A stretch of 51,473 nt of DNA from Pseudomonadota bacterium (GTDB lineage: Bacteria; Pseudomonadota; Gammaproteobacteria; Burkholderiales; Sulfuriferulaceae), in the NCBI GenBank assembly GCA_021790515.1, contig JAJYHV010000034.1, forward strand, positions 1 to 51,473, given 5' to 3'. How positions within the stretch are numbered: position 1 is the stretch's first letter; each line of letters begins with the position of its first letter. Shown piece by piece: positions 21,914 through 33,200 of the stretch. The translations under genes and the position numbers were made by a program. The notes beneath the pieces were generated by a model. That model saw only the letters and a list, made by a program, of their open reading frames with translations, was not told where the DNA came from and made no database searches.

Positions 21914-22819
21914 TCACTCGGCCAATTCTTCTTCCGTCAGTGCCATATCCGCCTTACGAGCTGCACGCAGTGTATTTTCCATTAAAATTGCCACCGTCAT
22001 CGGCCCTACGCCACCAGGCACCGGTGTAATCCAGGCAGCCCGCGCGCTGGCAACATCAAATTCGACATCACCACACAAACGTCCGTCTGCCAACCGGTTG
22101 ATACCAACATCAATGACCGTGGCGCCAGGTTTGATCCATTCGCCACGCACCAATCCCGGACGACCAACTGCCACCACCAGAATATCCGCTTTTGCCACCT
22201 GCTCGGCCAAATCCCGGGTAAAACGATGACAGGTTGTCACTGTGCACCCAGCCAACAACAGTTCCAAGCCCATCGGACGACCAACATGGTTGGATGCGCC
22301 GACCACCACCGCATGCAAGCCCTTCATATCGGCATGCGCCAGCGCCAGCAAACGCATCACACCATACGGTGTGCACGAACGCAAATCCGGCATACGCACC
22401 GCTAATCGACCGATATTACAAGGGTGAAAACCATCGACATCTTTATTCGGATGAATGCGCTCCAGCACGGTTGCCGCATCGATGTGCGCCGGTAACGGCA
22501 ATTGCACCAAGATACCATGCACAAGCGTATTGTGGTTCAATGTACCCACCAACGCCAGCAACTCTGACTGCGTGACAGCCGCTGGCAACGCATACATCAG
22601 CGAACGGATACCCGCCCGTTCACAAGCCTGACGCTTGTTGCGCACATACACACTGGAAGCCGGATCCTCGCCTACCTGAATCACCGCTAACGCAGGCACA
22701 GTCAGACTCTGCTGCACGCGCGCAGACACCTCGACAGCGACGCCAGCCACAATTTCAGCCGACAGTTTTTTCCCATCCAGAATCAAGGCAGACATAACTT
22801 GACAATCACCGTCCCGCAA
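21914..22819 (-). CDS. folD: Bifunctional methylenetetrahydrofolate dehydrogenase/cyclohydrolase
   Basis: [72 protein letters not shown]; start may be internal MSALILDGK. Confidence 0.96.
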   Translation of the reverse strand: MRDGDCQVMSALILDGKKLSAEIVAGVAVEVSARVQQSLTVPALAVIQVGEDPASSVYVRNKRQACERAGIRSLMYALPAAVTQSELLALVGTLNHNTLVHGILVQLPLPAHIDAATVLERIHPNKDVDGFHPCNIGRLAVRMPDLRSCTPYGVMRLLALAHADMKGLHAVVVGASNHVGRPMGLELLLAGCTVTTCHRFTRDLAEQVAKADILVVAVGRPGLVRGEWIKPGATVIDVGINRLADGRLCGDVEFDVASARAAWITPVPGGVGPMTVAILMENTLRAARKADMALTEEELAE

Positions 22820-22977
22820 AATACCGTATCATCGCACCAGATACCCTGACACTTCAATCCCCTTATATCAGGAAAACACAAGAAACGACCAGAAACAGCA
22901 AAAAATCTTTCAGCTCATCTGCCTTGCCACCCCAACTCTTGACAACATCGTCTGTTCCCAGTAAAGTGTCGTCCTTT

Positions 22978-23054
22978 CGGGGCGTAGCGTAGTCTGGTAG
23001 CGCGCCTGGTTTGGGACCAGGATGTCGGGAGTTCAAATCTCTCCGCCCCGACCA
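22978..23054 (+). tRNA. tRNA-Pro (TGG)
   Basis: cggggcg/cgccccg acceptor stem, anticodon loop tttggga, encoded CCA. Confidence 0.95.
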
Positions 23055-23123
23055 GATTTTGTGGTCTGTCGCTGGTGCAAACGGTTTCATGCACGAGCCA
23101 CCTGTTGTCGTACCGTGTGCGAG

Positions 23124-23200
23124 CTGCCCGTAGCTCAACCGGATAGAGCACCAGCCTTCTAAGCTGGGGGTTACAGGTTCGATTCCTGTCGGGCAGGCCA
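23124..23200 (+). tRNA. tRNA-Arg (TCT)
   Basis: ctgcccg/cgggcag acceptor stem, anticodon arm cagccttctaagctg, TpsiC ggttcgattcc, CCA end. Confidence 0.95.
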
Positions 23201-23222
23201 AAAAAACAGATTCCCGCTTTAT

Positions 23223-23299
23223 GGTGGATGTAGCTCAGTTGGTAGAGTCCCGGATTGTGATTCCGGTTGTCGTGGGTTCGAGCCCCATCATCCACCCCA
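23223..23299 (+). tRNA. tRNA-His (GTG)
   Basis: G-1 plus gtggatg/catccac acceptor stem, anticodon arm ccggattgtgattccgg, C73 and CCA. Confidence 0.95.
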
Positions 23300-23434
23300 A
23301 AAATTTGCTAAAAACAGCAGCATTCAATGCGTCATGTTCTCAGGCACCCTTGCCATTTCCCTGACCGCTTCTGTTTGCCATAACCTTCCTGATCATTTGG
23401 CATATACTCCGTCCTGATTCTTTGCCTCCTGCAA

Positions 23435-24676
23435 ATGTGTGTTAGCATTTCCTGTGGTTTCATGGTGAGTGTTCATTATATGCCCCTTCTTCAGAATAAA
23501 AAATTACAACCGTTGCGAACCCATGTCTCCTCGCAACTTGCTCAGTTTTTTCTACTCTCTCCGGGTGAACTGCGGGAATTTATTTTTATCAGTGCGCATT
23601 CGCCGATTTTTTCGCGCTATCGCGCGCGCTTCATTCTTTCGCGCGTCCGCATTATTGCCGCCGTATTTGCAATTCTGACCCCAATGTGGATTGTGATTGA
23701 TTTTGCCACCTTTCCATCCAACATTGCCACGACACTTGCCATCGGGCGAATACTGATCAGTGTTGCATTTGCTCTGCTTGCCCTGCTGTGCCGCTGTAGT
23801 CCCAGTGCCGGTCACGCTCGCGTCGGCATCAGTCTGCTGGTATTCATTCCCACCATGTTTTTCATTTTTAGTCGACTGATATTGTCCGGCATACATTTCA
23901 ACGCAGTGGGTTCCGCCATGTCTGCCGGCTATACCTTTTTACCCTTTGTGCTAATGTCTGGTCTGGCACTGTTTCCGCTAGTGATCGCCGAAACGCTGCT
24001 GTTTACATTGCCGCTGTTGCTTGTATTTTTTATTTCCCTTTTTTTTCACAAAGTTGGCGTATTGCCTGGAATCGACAACCTGATTGTGTTTTGGCTGTTG
24101 TTGTTGATTGCGGTGGTTGACGGCCTGGCTTCGCTTTCGCAACTCCAGTTGATGAAAAATCTGTTCAATCAGTCCAGTATCGATCCTTTAACGCAAACCA
24201 TGAACCGACGCAGCGGTGAACATGTGCTCGCGTTACAATTTGCACAAGCCAAACGTCAAAAGCATCCCCTGTCATTTGCTTTTCTCGATCTGGACAATTT
24301 CAAGCGACTGAACGATGAATTCGGCCATCCGATGGGCGATATGATGCTGCTGCAGGCAGCGAACGCATTTCGTCAGATGTTACGCGACGGCGACGCGGTC
24401 ATTCGCTGGGGAGGTGAGGAATTTGTTTTGATTTTTCCTTTTTCTACCGCGGAACAAACGGCCAAACGACTGAAATCTTTACTGGACAGCCATATTTTAC
24501 AACGCCCGGATGGGCAGACACAAACCTGGAGCAGCGGAATCGCTGCCCTGCCGGATCCAACCAAACCGACATGGCAGGAATTGCTCAACCTGGCTGATGC
24601 CCGCATGTATCGCGCCAAGAAAGCCGGCAAAGCGCAGGTCGTGTTTTCTGACGAAATAAATCCATCACCATCATAA
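23435..24676 (+). CDS. Diguanylate cyclase with N-terminal multi-TM sensor domain
   Basis: DPLTQTMNRRSGEH, FLDLDNFKRLNDEFGHPMGD, RWGGEEFVLIFP (GGEEF); start codon uncertain. Confidence 0.92.
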   Translation: MCVSISCGFMVSVHYMPLLQNKKLQPLRTHVSSQLAQFFLLSPGELREFIFISAHSPIFSRYRARFILSRVRIIAAVFAILTPMWIVIDFATFPSNIATTLAIGRILISVAFALLALLCRCSPSAGHARVGISLLVFIPTMFFIFSRLILSGIHFNAVGSAMSAGYTFLPFVLMSGLALFPLVIAETLLFTLPLLLVFFISLFFHKVGVLPGIDNLIVFWLLLLIAVVDGLASLSQLQLMKNLFNQSSIDPLTQTMNRRSGEHVLALQFAQAKRQKHPLSFAFLDLDNFKRLNDEFGHPMGDMMLLQAANAFRQMLRDGDAVIRWGGEEFVLIFPFSTAEQTAKRLKSLLDSHILQRPDGQTQTWSSGIAALPDPTKPTWQELLNLADARMYRAKKAGKAQVVFSDEINPSPS

Positions 24677-24732
24677 CAACTTGATAATCAATCAGGCCGC
24701 CCAAAAACGAGGGTCTGTCGATTCCACCAGCA

Positions 24733-26064
24733 ATGAAACAGGAGAAATACGGCGTATTTCAAGCTGCTTCACGCAAACACATGAACAAATACAGGCGTTG
24801 CACTTTAAACCTGAATCTGTCTACAATTAGACAACCACTAAAGATGGGGGGATTGATGATGTTTCATTCGCAAATATTGAATCTGATAGAGCGAAAGTTA
24901 CGTAACATGGCTTTACCAATCAATGTCAATTTCTGGGGTGAACGCGAATTGCTGTTGGATAATTCATACAAAGTCAAATTATCCATTCGCTCACCCGGTT
25001 CTTTGATCGCTCTGGCCAATCCCAGCCTCGGCAAACTCGCAAAGAATTATGTCGAGCAGGAAATCGACCTGGAGGGTGATATGCGCGACATCATCCGAAT
25101 CGGCGAAATTTTGTGCGATGCTGAATCGCAAATCGATAGAAAAAACCGGATGGATTTGAGCTGGCTGTTTCGCCTGAGGAAAAACAACAGTCAAAATATC
25201 AGTTATCACTATGATGTATCAGATAGTTTTTATTCCCTCTGGCTGGACAGACGACTGGTCTATTCATGTGGATATTTCAAAAATCCGGGTGACAGCCTTG
25301 ATCTGGCTCAAGAACAAAAACTTGATCACATTTGCCGAAAACTCAACCTCCAGGCTGATGAAAAATTTCTGGATATCGGCTGCGGTTGGGGAGGGCTGCT
25401 CTTTTGGGCAGCCGAAAATTACGGCGTGCGTGCTACCGGCATAACGCTCAGCAAGAATCAATATCACCATGTCAGCGAACAGCTTGTCAAACGAGGGCTG
25501 CAAGACCGTTGCGAAGTACGCTTGCTGGACTATCAGGAAATGCCGGAAACCGAACAATATGACAAAATTTCCTCAGTTGGCATGTTCGAGCATGTCGGAC
25601 GAAAAAACCTGCCAAATTATTTCGGCAAGATTTATCGCCTGCTGACACCCGGCGGTCTGGTGATGAATCACGGCATTACCTCAACCAGCCTGGAAAGAGA
25701 TGGATTGGGCAACGATATTGGTGATTTCATTGAGCAATACGTTTTCCCCGGTGGTGATCTACTCCATGTGTCCAGCGTCATCGAATCAATGTCACAGCAG
25801 CATCTGGAATGCGTGGACATTGAGAGTTTGCGCCCGCACTATGCCAAAACGCTCTGGCATTGGGTCGATCGGCTGGAGGCACGAAAAAAAGAAGCCAGGG
25901 AGTTGATTGGCGAGAAAAAATATCGGATATGGCAAATCTACATGGGCGGCTCGGCACATGCTTTCGAACGTGGCTGGCTGTCACTGTTCCAAATTCTGGC
26001 AGGTAAGCCGCTCAACGACGGGTCAATACCATACCCGTTTACGCGTGACCATTTTTATCGTTGA
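24733..26064 (+). CDS. cfa: Cyclopropane-fatty-acyl-phospholipid synthase family methyltransferase
   Basis: YHYDVSDSFYSLWLDRRLVYSCGYF, LDIGCGWGGLLFWAAENYG, SVGMFEHVGRKN; true start may be internal (about 24859). Confidence 0.93.
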   Translation: MKQEKYGVFQAASRKHMNKYRRCTLNLNLSTIRQPLKMGGLMMFHSQILNLIERKLRNMALPINVNFWGERELLLDNSYKVKLSIRSPGSLIALANPSLGKLAKNYVEQEIDLEGDMRDIIRIGEILCDAESQIDRKNRMDLSWLFRLRKNNSQNISYHYDVSDSFYSLWLDRRLVYSCGYFKNPGDSLDLAQEQKLDHICRKLNLQADEKFLDIGCGWGGLLFWAAENYGVRATGITLSKNQYHHVSEQLVKRGLQDRCEVRLLDYQEMPETEQYDKISSVGMFEHVGRKNLPNYFGKIYRLLTPGGLVMNHGITSTSLERDGLGNDIGDFIEQYVFPGGDLLHVSSVIESMSQQHLECVDIESLRPHYAKTLWHWVDRLEARKKEARELIGEKKYRIWQIYMGGSAHAFERGWLSLFQILAGKPLNDGSIPYPFTRDHFYR

Positions 26065-26135
26065 ACGCCATTTCAATTTTTCCCGGCAAGCGAGAAAGCT
26101 CAACAGTATATCGACAAGCGGCCAGGGGAAACTGC

Positions 26136-27479
26136 CTATTGTTTCCCGTCGTCAGCCACCGGTGGCAAGAACAGCGCGGCAATTTGCGTTTTTTTAGCAT
26201 TTTCCACGCCGGAGCGACCAGAATCTTGCCATGCAACACATTGCCCAAATCGTTCGCCGGAGATTTCCGGCATCGCATCGGTCGGGTCAACAGCCGCTCC
26301 CTCGCCGAGAATTCGCTCATTGGGCATGTCTTCCTCACCAGCCACCTTGCCTTCCAGCGCCTCAACCGAAATCCGTCGTCCGAGCAACTTTTCTATACTG
26401 GACAGCAGAACCTGTTCTTCCGGTGCCACCAGTGAAATGGCTTCGCCCTGTGCCCCGGCACGCCCGGTGCGACCGATTCTATGCACATAATCTTCAGCAG
26501 CCCGGGGTAAATCATAATTGATGACCGTCGGCAACTGATCGATATCGATACCACGCGCCGCCACATCGGTTGCCACCAAAACCGTCATTTCACCTTGCTT
26601 GAATTGCTCCAGCGCATCCATGCGCGCCTGCTGCGCCTTATCGCCATGAATGGCGTTGGCAGCAATGCCCTGCCGGGTCAGGTGTTGCACCAATCGGTTG
26701 GCGCCCAGTTTGGTGCCACAGAACACCAGCACTTGTTTCAGATTGCGTGTGCGAATCAGTTTGACCAACGCACTATGCTTACGCTCGCGCTCCACCAGCA
26801 CAACACTTTGCCGCACCGTTTCCGCCGCCGTATTGCGCCGGGCAACTTCCACCAATTGCGGCGAACGCATGATACCGTCAGCCAGCTTCTTGATTTCCGG
26901 TGAAAAAGTGGCAGAAAACATCAAATTCTGTCGCGCTTCCGGTAACAACTCGATGATGCGGCGCAAATCCGGCATGAATCCCATGTCCAGCATGCGGTCT
27001 GCCTCATCCAGCACAAACACTTGTACCCGCGACAAATCCAGTGTTTTGTTCTGCACGTGATCGAGCAAACGCCCGGGAGTTGCCACCAGAATGTCCACGC
27101 CCGCGCGCAACACGTCTATTTGCGGTTGCATATTGCTGCCACCGTACACCACACTCACACGCAAAGGCAAATATTTACCGTAACGGCGGACACTTTCCTC
27201 TACTTGCACAGCCAATTCACGCGTCGGCGTCAACACCAGACCCCGCACGGGATGCCGCGCCGGTGACGGACTCATCGTGGCAAACGGCGCCAACCGACTC
27301 AACATTGGCAGGGTGAACCCGGCTGTTTTGCCCGTACCCGTTTGCGCGCCTGCCATCACGTCGCACCCGGTCAATGCCACTGGAATCACTTGCGATTGAA
27401 TCGGCGTTGGTTCCTGATAACCACATTCAGACAACGCCTGCAACACTTCGGGCACCAACCCTAGTTCGGAAAACCCCAT
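26136..27479 (-). CDS. rhlE: DEAD-box ATP-dependent RNA helicase, RhlE-like
   Basis: AGAQTGTGKTAGFTLP, VLDEADRMLDMGF, MFSATF, HRIGRTGRAG. Confidence 0.93.
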   Translation of the reverse strand: MGFSELGLVPEVLQALSECGYQEPTPIQSQVIPVALTGCDVMAGAQTGTGKTAGFTLPMLSRLAPFATMSPSPARHPVRGLVLTPTRELAVQVEESVRRYGKYLPLRVSVVYGGSNMQPQIDVLRAGVDILVATPGRLLDHVQNKTLDLSRVQVFVLDEADRMLDMGFMPDLRRIIELLPEARQNLMFSATFSPEIKKLADGIMRSPQLVEVARRNTAAETVRQSVVLVERERKHSALVKLIRTRNLKQVLVFCGTKLGANRLVQHLTRQGIAANAIHGDKAQQARMDALEQFKQGEMTVLVATDVAARGIDIDQLPTVINYDLPRAAEDYVHRIGRTGRAGAQGEAISLVAPEEQVLLSSIEKLLGRRISVEALEGKVAGEEDMPNERILGEGAAVDPTDAMPEISGERFGQCVAWQDSGRSGVENAKKTQIAALFLPPVADDGKQ

Positions 27480-27737
27480 GTCCTGACTCCACGCACGGAT
27501 AACTGCATCATTTTACAGCATGATGCAAAATTTCTGCCGTGTTTCTGTTCGATATTTTTCAAAAAACAATCATTCGCATTTGCAATACCTGACATATTGC
27601 AATATAATTATATTCTAATATTACAGAATATCAAATAAATTAATCAGATACACGTTATTATGGTACTAATAAAGCAAGTAAAATGTTGTACGAAAAAGAT
27701 TGCAACACTACCCGCAGCCCCGGCATAATCCTGAAAC

Positions 27738-29189
27738 ATGACATATTCGGAGCAAATGAACGCCATGATCGACGCTCATGAAATTCACCATTCCATTCAG
27801 CACCGTATTCGAAGAGGCTCTCGCTTCGCCCTCGCATTGGCGCTGGCGTGGACAGCCATGCAACAAGCGTATGCAGAAACCTTGAATTTCAGCCAGTGCG
27901 TACAGATCGCGCTCAAACAAAATCCGGACATGATGGAATCTCAAGCCCGTATTCATGAAGCCGAAGCCGGTCTGAAACAGGCCTCGGGCAGCCGCGTACC
28001 AAAACTGACCGCCTCGATTAATGCCGTTGGCACCAACGATGCCTTGACTGCCTTTGGTTTGAAGCTGTCTGAACGACAGGCCAATTTCAATGATTTTGGT
28101 GCCGGACAATTCAACCCGTCCAACCCGAATGTTTTGTCTGTACAACCCAACAACCTTAATTATCCAGGTTTTGTCCACAACATAGATACCCGTCTGGAAA
28201 TCGACGCACCGATATATACTGGCGGCATGATTGATGGCGGCATCAAACAGGCGCACGCTTATGTCGCTGCGGCACAGCGTGGTGACCGTTCGGCACGCCA
28301 ACATCTGATTTTTAACGTGTTGCAAGCCTATGAAGGTGTTCACGCGGCGCGAGCTTTCGTGCAGGTCGCCAAGCAAGCGGAAGCCGCCGCACAATCGCAA
28401 CTCACCATGATGGCCAACATGAAAAAAGGTGGTGCTATCGTTAAAAGCGACCTTTTGCTGGCACAGGTTCAATTGCAAGATATACAGATTCAGCGCGCGC
28501 AGGCAGAAAACGCCTTGCAATCGGCACTGGATCAATTGCATGTCCTGCTAGGCATCCCGCTCGATCAAGCGCTGGACGTCGGTGAAGAGACAAACATCCC
28601 GGCCAACCATACTGCGCTCGCCGTATTGCGCCAACAAGCCATCGACCACAACCCCGGCATACAGGCACTGCGTCAACAAGTTGAAGCAGAATCCGCCAAT
28701 GTCGACATCGCTCGTGCCGGTGAAAAACCGCAAATCGGTCTGATGCTGCGTGAAGACTGGAATGATGCCCAAGTGGGTTTTGGTGCCAATTCCTATACCA
28801 TCGGCGGCACTATCTCCTGGACCGCCTTTGATGGCGGTGTGACGCACGGGAAAATCGACCAGGCGCAGGCGGGTCGCAATCAAGTCGTGGCGCGGCTTTC
28901 CCAAGCGCAAGCCAATATCGCGTATCAGATCGGTGTCGCGCAGCGTAAAGCCATCGAGGCTGAACAACGCCTGGCTGAACGTCAGCTTGCCCTGTCGCAA
29001 ATGGAAGAGGCAACCCGTCTGGTCAACAAACGCTATGCTAACGGTGTGGCTACCATCACCGAAGAATTGGACGCCGAAGCACAACTCGATAAAGCCCGTG
29101 CTGACCTGGTCAATGCCCATTATGATCTGATCATCCAGCGCGCCAGCCTGGAACTGGCGCTGGGTCAACTGGATACCGGTTTATTTTGA
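27738..29189 (+). CDS. TolC family outer membrane efflux protein
   Basis: LNFSQCVQIALKQNPDMMESQARIHEAEAGLKQA; LFDGG-like AFDGGVTHGKIDQA; start may be 27756/27765. Confidence 0.9.
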   Translation: MTYSEQMNAMIDAHEIHHSIQHRIRRGSRFALALALAWTAMQQAYAETLNFSQCVQIALKQNPDMMESQARIHEAEAGLKQASGSRVPKLTASINAVGTNDALTAFGLKLSERQANFNDFGAGQFNPSNPNVLSVQPNNLNYPGFVHNIDTRLEIDAPIYTGGMIDGGIKQAHAYVAAAQRGDRSARQHLIFNVLQAYEGVHAARAFVQVAKQAEAAAQSQLTMMANMKKGGAIVKSDLLLAQVQLQDIQIQRAQAENALQSALDQLHVLLGIPLDQALDVGEETNIPANHTALAVLRQQAIDHNPGIQALRQQVEAESANVDIARAGEKPQIGLMLREDWNDAQVGFGANSYTIGGTISWTAFDGGVTHGKIDQAQAGRNQVVARLSQAQANIAYQIGVAQRKAIEAEQRLAERQLALSQMEEATRLVNKRYANGVATITEELDAEAQLDKARADLVNAHYDLIIQRASLELALGQLDTGLF

Positions 29190-29208
29190 ATTTCATCTGG
29201 AGCATACC

Positions 29209-30294
29209 GTGACAGCATTCGTGACAGCATTCCAACTTCGCACATCTGTTCTGGCGCTCAGCATTTTGCTGAGTGCCTGTAGTCACCCGACCGATCCGGC
29301 CAGTCAAATGCCGACCAGCACCAATATCGCCTGTACCCTGATGACAGTCAGACCCGGCGCACTGCCCGTGACTGACGACTACCCCGGTACTGTCGTCGCC
29401 GAACAGCAAATTCAGATTGCCTCACGCATCATGGGCTATGTACGACAAATCAATGTGGAATCCGGTCAACCCGTCAAGCAAGGTGAACTGCTCATCACGG
29501 TTGACCCGACCGATATTCAAGGGCAGGTCAGCATATCAAAAGCGGCATTGGCGCAAGCCGAGGCTGCATTGGCTGACGCCAAGTCGGATTACGACCGTTT
29601 TGGCGATCTCTACCGCGAAGAAGCCATCCCGAAAACACAATGGGATAAAATACGCCTGCAATACACTGTCGCCCAACAACAGGCCAACGCCGCCCGTGCC
29701 GGGCACGCCACAGCCAGCGCACAACTGCGCTACGCGGAAATCCGCGCACCGTTTTCAGGTGTCATCAGTCAACGCATGACCAGCATTGGCGCGCTGGCAG
29801 CGCCCGGGCAACCTCTGCTCTCGCTGACCAACCCGCAGAAACTCGACGTGGAAGCCCAAGTATCCGAAGCCACTTACCAGCACTTGCATCACAACGATCG
29901 CGTCAATTTGCGCATCGATCAACGCAACCTGACTGGCAGCATCATTCGCTTGGTGCCCAGCGCCGATCCGGTCAGCCATACCCATCTGGTCAAAATTTCG
30001 TTACCCGACAACATGTCGCTACAAAGCGGCCAATTTGTCGATATCCAGTTTGTCACCGGTTCCCGGCAAGGTCTGCGCATTCCAAATGGCGCCATCATCG
30101 AACGCGCCGGTATTACAGGTGTGTTCGTCGTCGACGGCCAGCACATTGCCCATTACCGCATGGTAAGAACTGGCGCAGTAGTGGGTAATGAAACCGAAAT
30201 CGAATCCGGCCTTTCCGGCAACGAACAAATCGTTGCTCAGCCATCGCCCGACCTGCAATCGGGTGACCATGTCACGGGAGCCGGCAATGTCTGA
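29209..30294 (+). CDS. RND periplasmic adaptor (membrane fusion protein)
   Basis: lipobox LLSACSHP; GYVRQINVESGQPVKQGELLITVDPTDIQ; IRAPFSGVISQRM. Confidence 0.93.
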   Translation: MTAFVTAFQLRTSVLALSILLSACSHPTDPASQMPTSTNIACTLMTVRPGALPVTDDYPGTVVAEQQIQIASRIMGYVRQINVESGQPVKQGELLITVDPTDIQGQVSISKAALAQAEAALADAKSDYDRFGDLYREEAIPKTQWDKIRLQYTVAQQQANAARAGHATASAQLRYAEIRAPFSGVISQRMTSIGALAAPGQPLLSLTNPQKLDVEAQVSEATYQHLHHNDRVNLRIDQRNLTGSIIRLVPSADPVSHTHLVKISLPDNMSLQSGQFVDIQFVTGSRQGLRIPNGAIIERAGITGVFVVDGQHIAHYRMVRTGAVVGNETEIESGLSGNEQIVAQPSPDLQSGDHVTGAGNV

Positions 30295-33200
30295 GCACGC
30301 CCCCGCCGCTCGTCAGAACATCGCCGGAAAACTCGCCGCACTGTTTCTGGAATCCAAAATTACCGCCATGATCATGCTGGCAATCAGCCTTGCCGGCATC
30401 ATGGCGCTGCTCATCACCCCACGGGAATACAATCCGCAGATTGTAGTGCCTGCCGCCAACATCATCGTCTCCAAACCCGGCGCCTCCGCGCAGGAAATCG
30501 ACAATCTGGTCGTCAAACCGCTCGAAGCCATCATGAACGCTCAATCCGGCGTGAAGCATACCTTTGGCTATGCCGTGGCGGATTATGGCGTGGTGACGGT
30601 GCAGTTTGATGTCGGGCAAGATCAGGAACGCAGTCTGGTCAAACTGTACAACCAGCTCATGCAAAACATGGATCGCATGCCGCCTGGCGCCATGCAACCG
30701 ATTGTCAAACCGATCAATGTCGATGACGTCCCGATCATGACCTTGACATTAAGCTCGCCCACGCTGGCGCAGGATCAATTGCGTCTGGTGGCCGAACACG
30801 TATTGGAACAACTGCGCAACGTGCCTGGCGTCTCATTTACCCAACTCACGGGTGGCGCCACCCATGCCATCAACGTCTGGATCGACCCCGCCCGGCTGAG
30901 CGCATCAGGCATCAGCCTGGAGCAAGTCGACCAGCAGTTGCGCGGCGCCAATGTATCGCTGCCCATCGGCACACTGGTCAACAACAACCTGAGCCATCCG
31001 GTGCGGCTGACCGGTTTTCTGGGCAACGCGCAAAGTGTGGGCAACATCATCATTGGTGTGCCAAATGGCAAACCCGTCTACTTGAAAAATGTCGCCCGCA
31101 TTGAAGAAGGTGCCACAGAAACCGACGACCAAAGCCACTTTTCCTTTGGCTCTGCCCAAACACACCCGGATTTTCAGGGAGATTCACCTGCAGTCACCAT
31201 TGCTCTCGCCAAAAAATCCGGCACCAATGCAGTCGTGGTCGCGCACGCCATTCTAAGCAAACTCGCCGTCCTCAAACGTGACGCCATCCCGCAAGGCGTC
31301 ACCGTCACCGTCACCCGCGACGATGGTGCCAAAGCCAATGATGCGGTCAACACGCTGATGGAACATTTGGGCATCGCCGTCGGTTCGGTGATTGTCATTC
31401 TGGTATTTTTTCTGGGCTGGCGTGAAGCCGGCATCGTGACCCTCACCGTGCCACTCATCCTGTTCGTGGTGTTGACCGCCGGCCTCATCGCAGGACAAAC
31501 CATCAACCGCATCACCCTGTTTGCTCTCATCCTGTCCTTGGGACTGCTCGTCGATGCCGCCATTGTCATCATCGAAAACATTCACCGCCACATACACCAC
31601 GGCGATTGCGGCGATTTCAACCAAATGCTGATCACCGCCACCAACGAAATCGGTAACCCGACCAACGTTGCCACCATTGCTGTCATCCTGGCCTTCATCC
31701 CCATGGCATTTGTCACCGGCATGATGGGGCCATTCATGAAACCCATTCCATTCAATGTCCCCGTCGCCATGATTGCGTCATTACTCATTGGCTACATCGT
31801 CGTGCCGTGGTCAGCCAAACGTTGGTTGTCCGGCAAAGCGGCACAGCAGTTACAGCACAAACCCACGCTGGAAGAATTGGCCGAACGCCCGCAAGACCCA
31901 TTGCACAGGATGTACGTCAAGGTCATTACTCCGTTTATCCATAGTCGCAAATGGCGCACCATCCTGTTCATCAGCATCTTTGTACTGTTGCTTGCTGCCA
32001 TGCTCCAACCGGCGTGGCAATTCATCCGCCCGTCCGGCATGAACGGCCCGCTGTCAGCCATGGGTGTCGAACTGAAAATGCTGCCCAACGACAACACCAA
32101 TACTTTTCTGCTTGAAATTGACACACCGGCCGGCAGCACACTGGCGCAGACCGACCGGGTCGCGCGCGCTGTCGGTGATGTATTGCACACCACGCGATAC
32201 ATCACCAATTACCAAACATTTGTCGGCAGTACCGCGCCGATTGATTTCGCCGCACTCGTGCGTGGCGACATGCTCAAACGTGGCGACAACCTGGCGCAAA
32301 TCCGGGTCAATCTCACCGACAAACACGATCGCAGCGCATCCTCGCACCAAATTGTCCGCACGCTCAATCTAGCGCTGAACCCACTGAGATCCCAATTTCC
32401 CGGCACCCACATCAAACTGTATGAAACCCCGCCGGGCCCACCGGTACAAGCACAAATCCTGGCGGAACTCTATGGTCCGGATTACCATAAATTACGCGAA
32501 GCCGCGAAAACCGTTGACAGTGATTTCAATCAAGTTTATGGCATCATCAATACTGATGATTCCGTGACCGGTACGGTGGACAGCTATGACATCCACATTG
32601 ATCGGGAAAAGGCCGCTCTCGCTGGCGTTGCGGTAGGACAAGTCGCCAAACTGCTGCACGACTATGTGTCCGGATTCCACGCCGGCACGCTACATACCGA
32701 CAACAGCCTGGAACCCGTTGATCTGAATGTGCGCTTACCCAAGAGCCTGCGCCAGACGCCGCAACAACTTCTGTCCATCCACGTCACCAACGCCATGGGG
32801 CAACAGCTCCCGCTTTCTGCCATTGCCACCATTGCCAACGCCACGCAGGACAAACCCGTTTACGACCGTGATCAGCATCCCGTGGTCATGGTCGGCGGTG
32901 AACTGCTCGCATCAAGCCCGGTATATGCAGTGCTGTCGTTGGACAAAATGCTGGACGGCAAACGGTTGGACAATGGTGTTCGTTTCAAAACCGGCAATCT
33001 TGGCTTCACCGAAACCCAGCCGGACGACATCGTTCACTACCACCTGCTCTGGGGCGGTGAAATGCGCCTGACACTGGATGTGTTTCGTGATCTGGGCTCA
33101 GCCTTCATCGTGGCGCTGGTGTTTATTTACCTGATGCTGGTCGGGTATTACAAATCATTCATGATGCCGCTGATTGTCATGGGCGCCATTCCCCTGACCT

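Noticed and set aside
22978-23299. tRNA Pro-Arg-His cluster as an integration hotspot
   Set aside because: No integrase or att-like duplication seen beside it; ordinary tRNA cluster.
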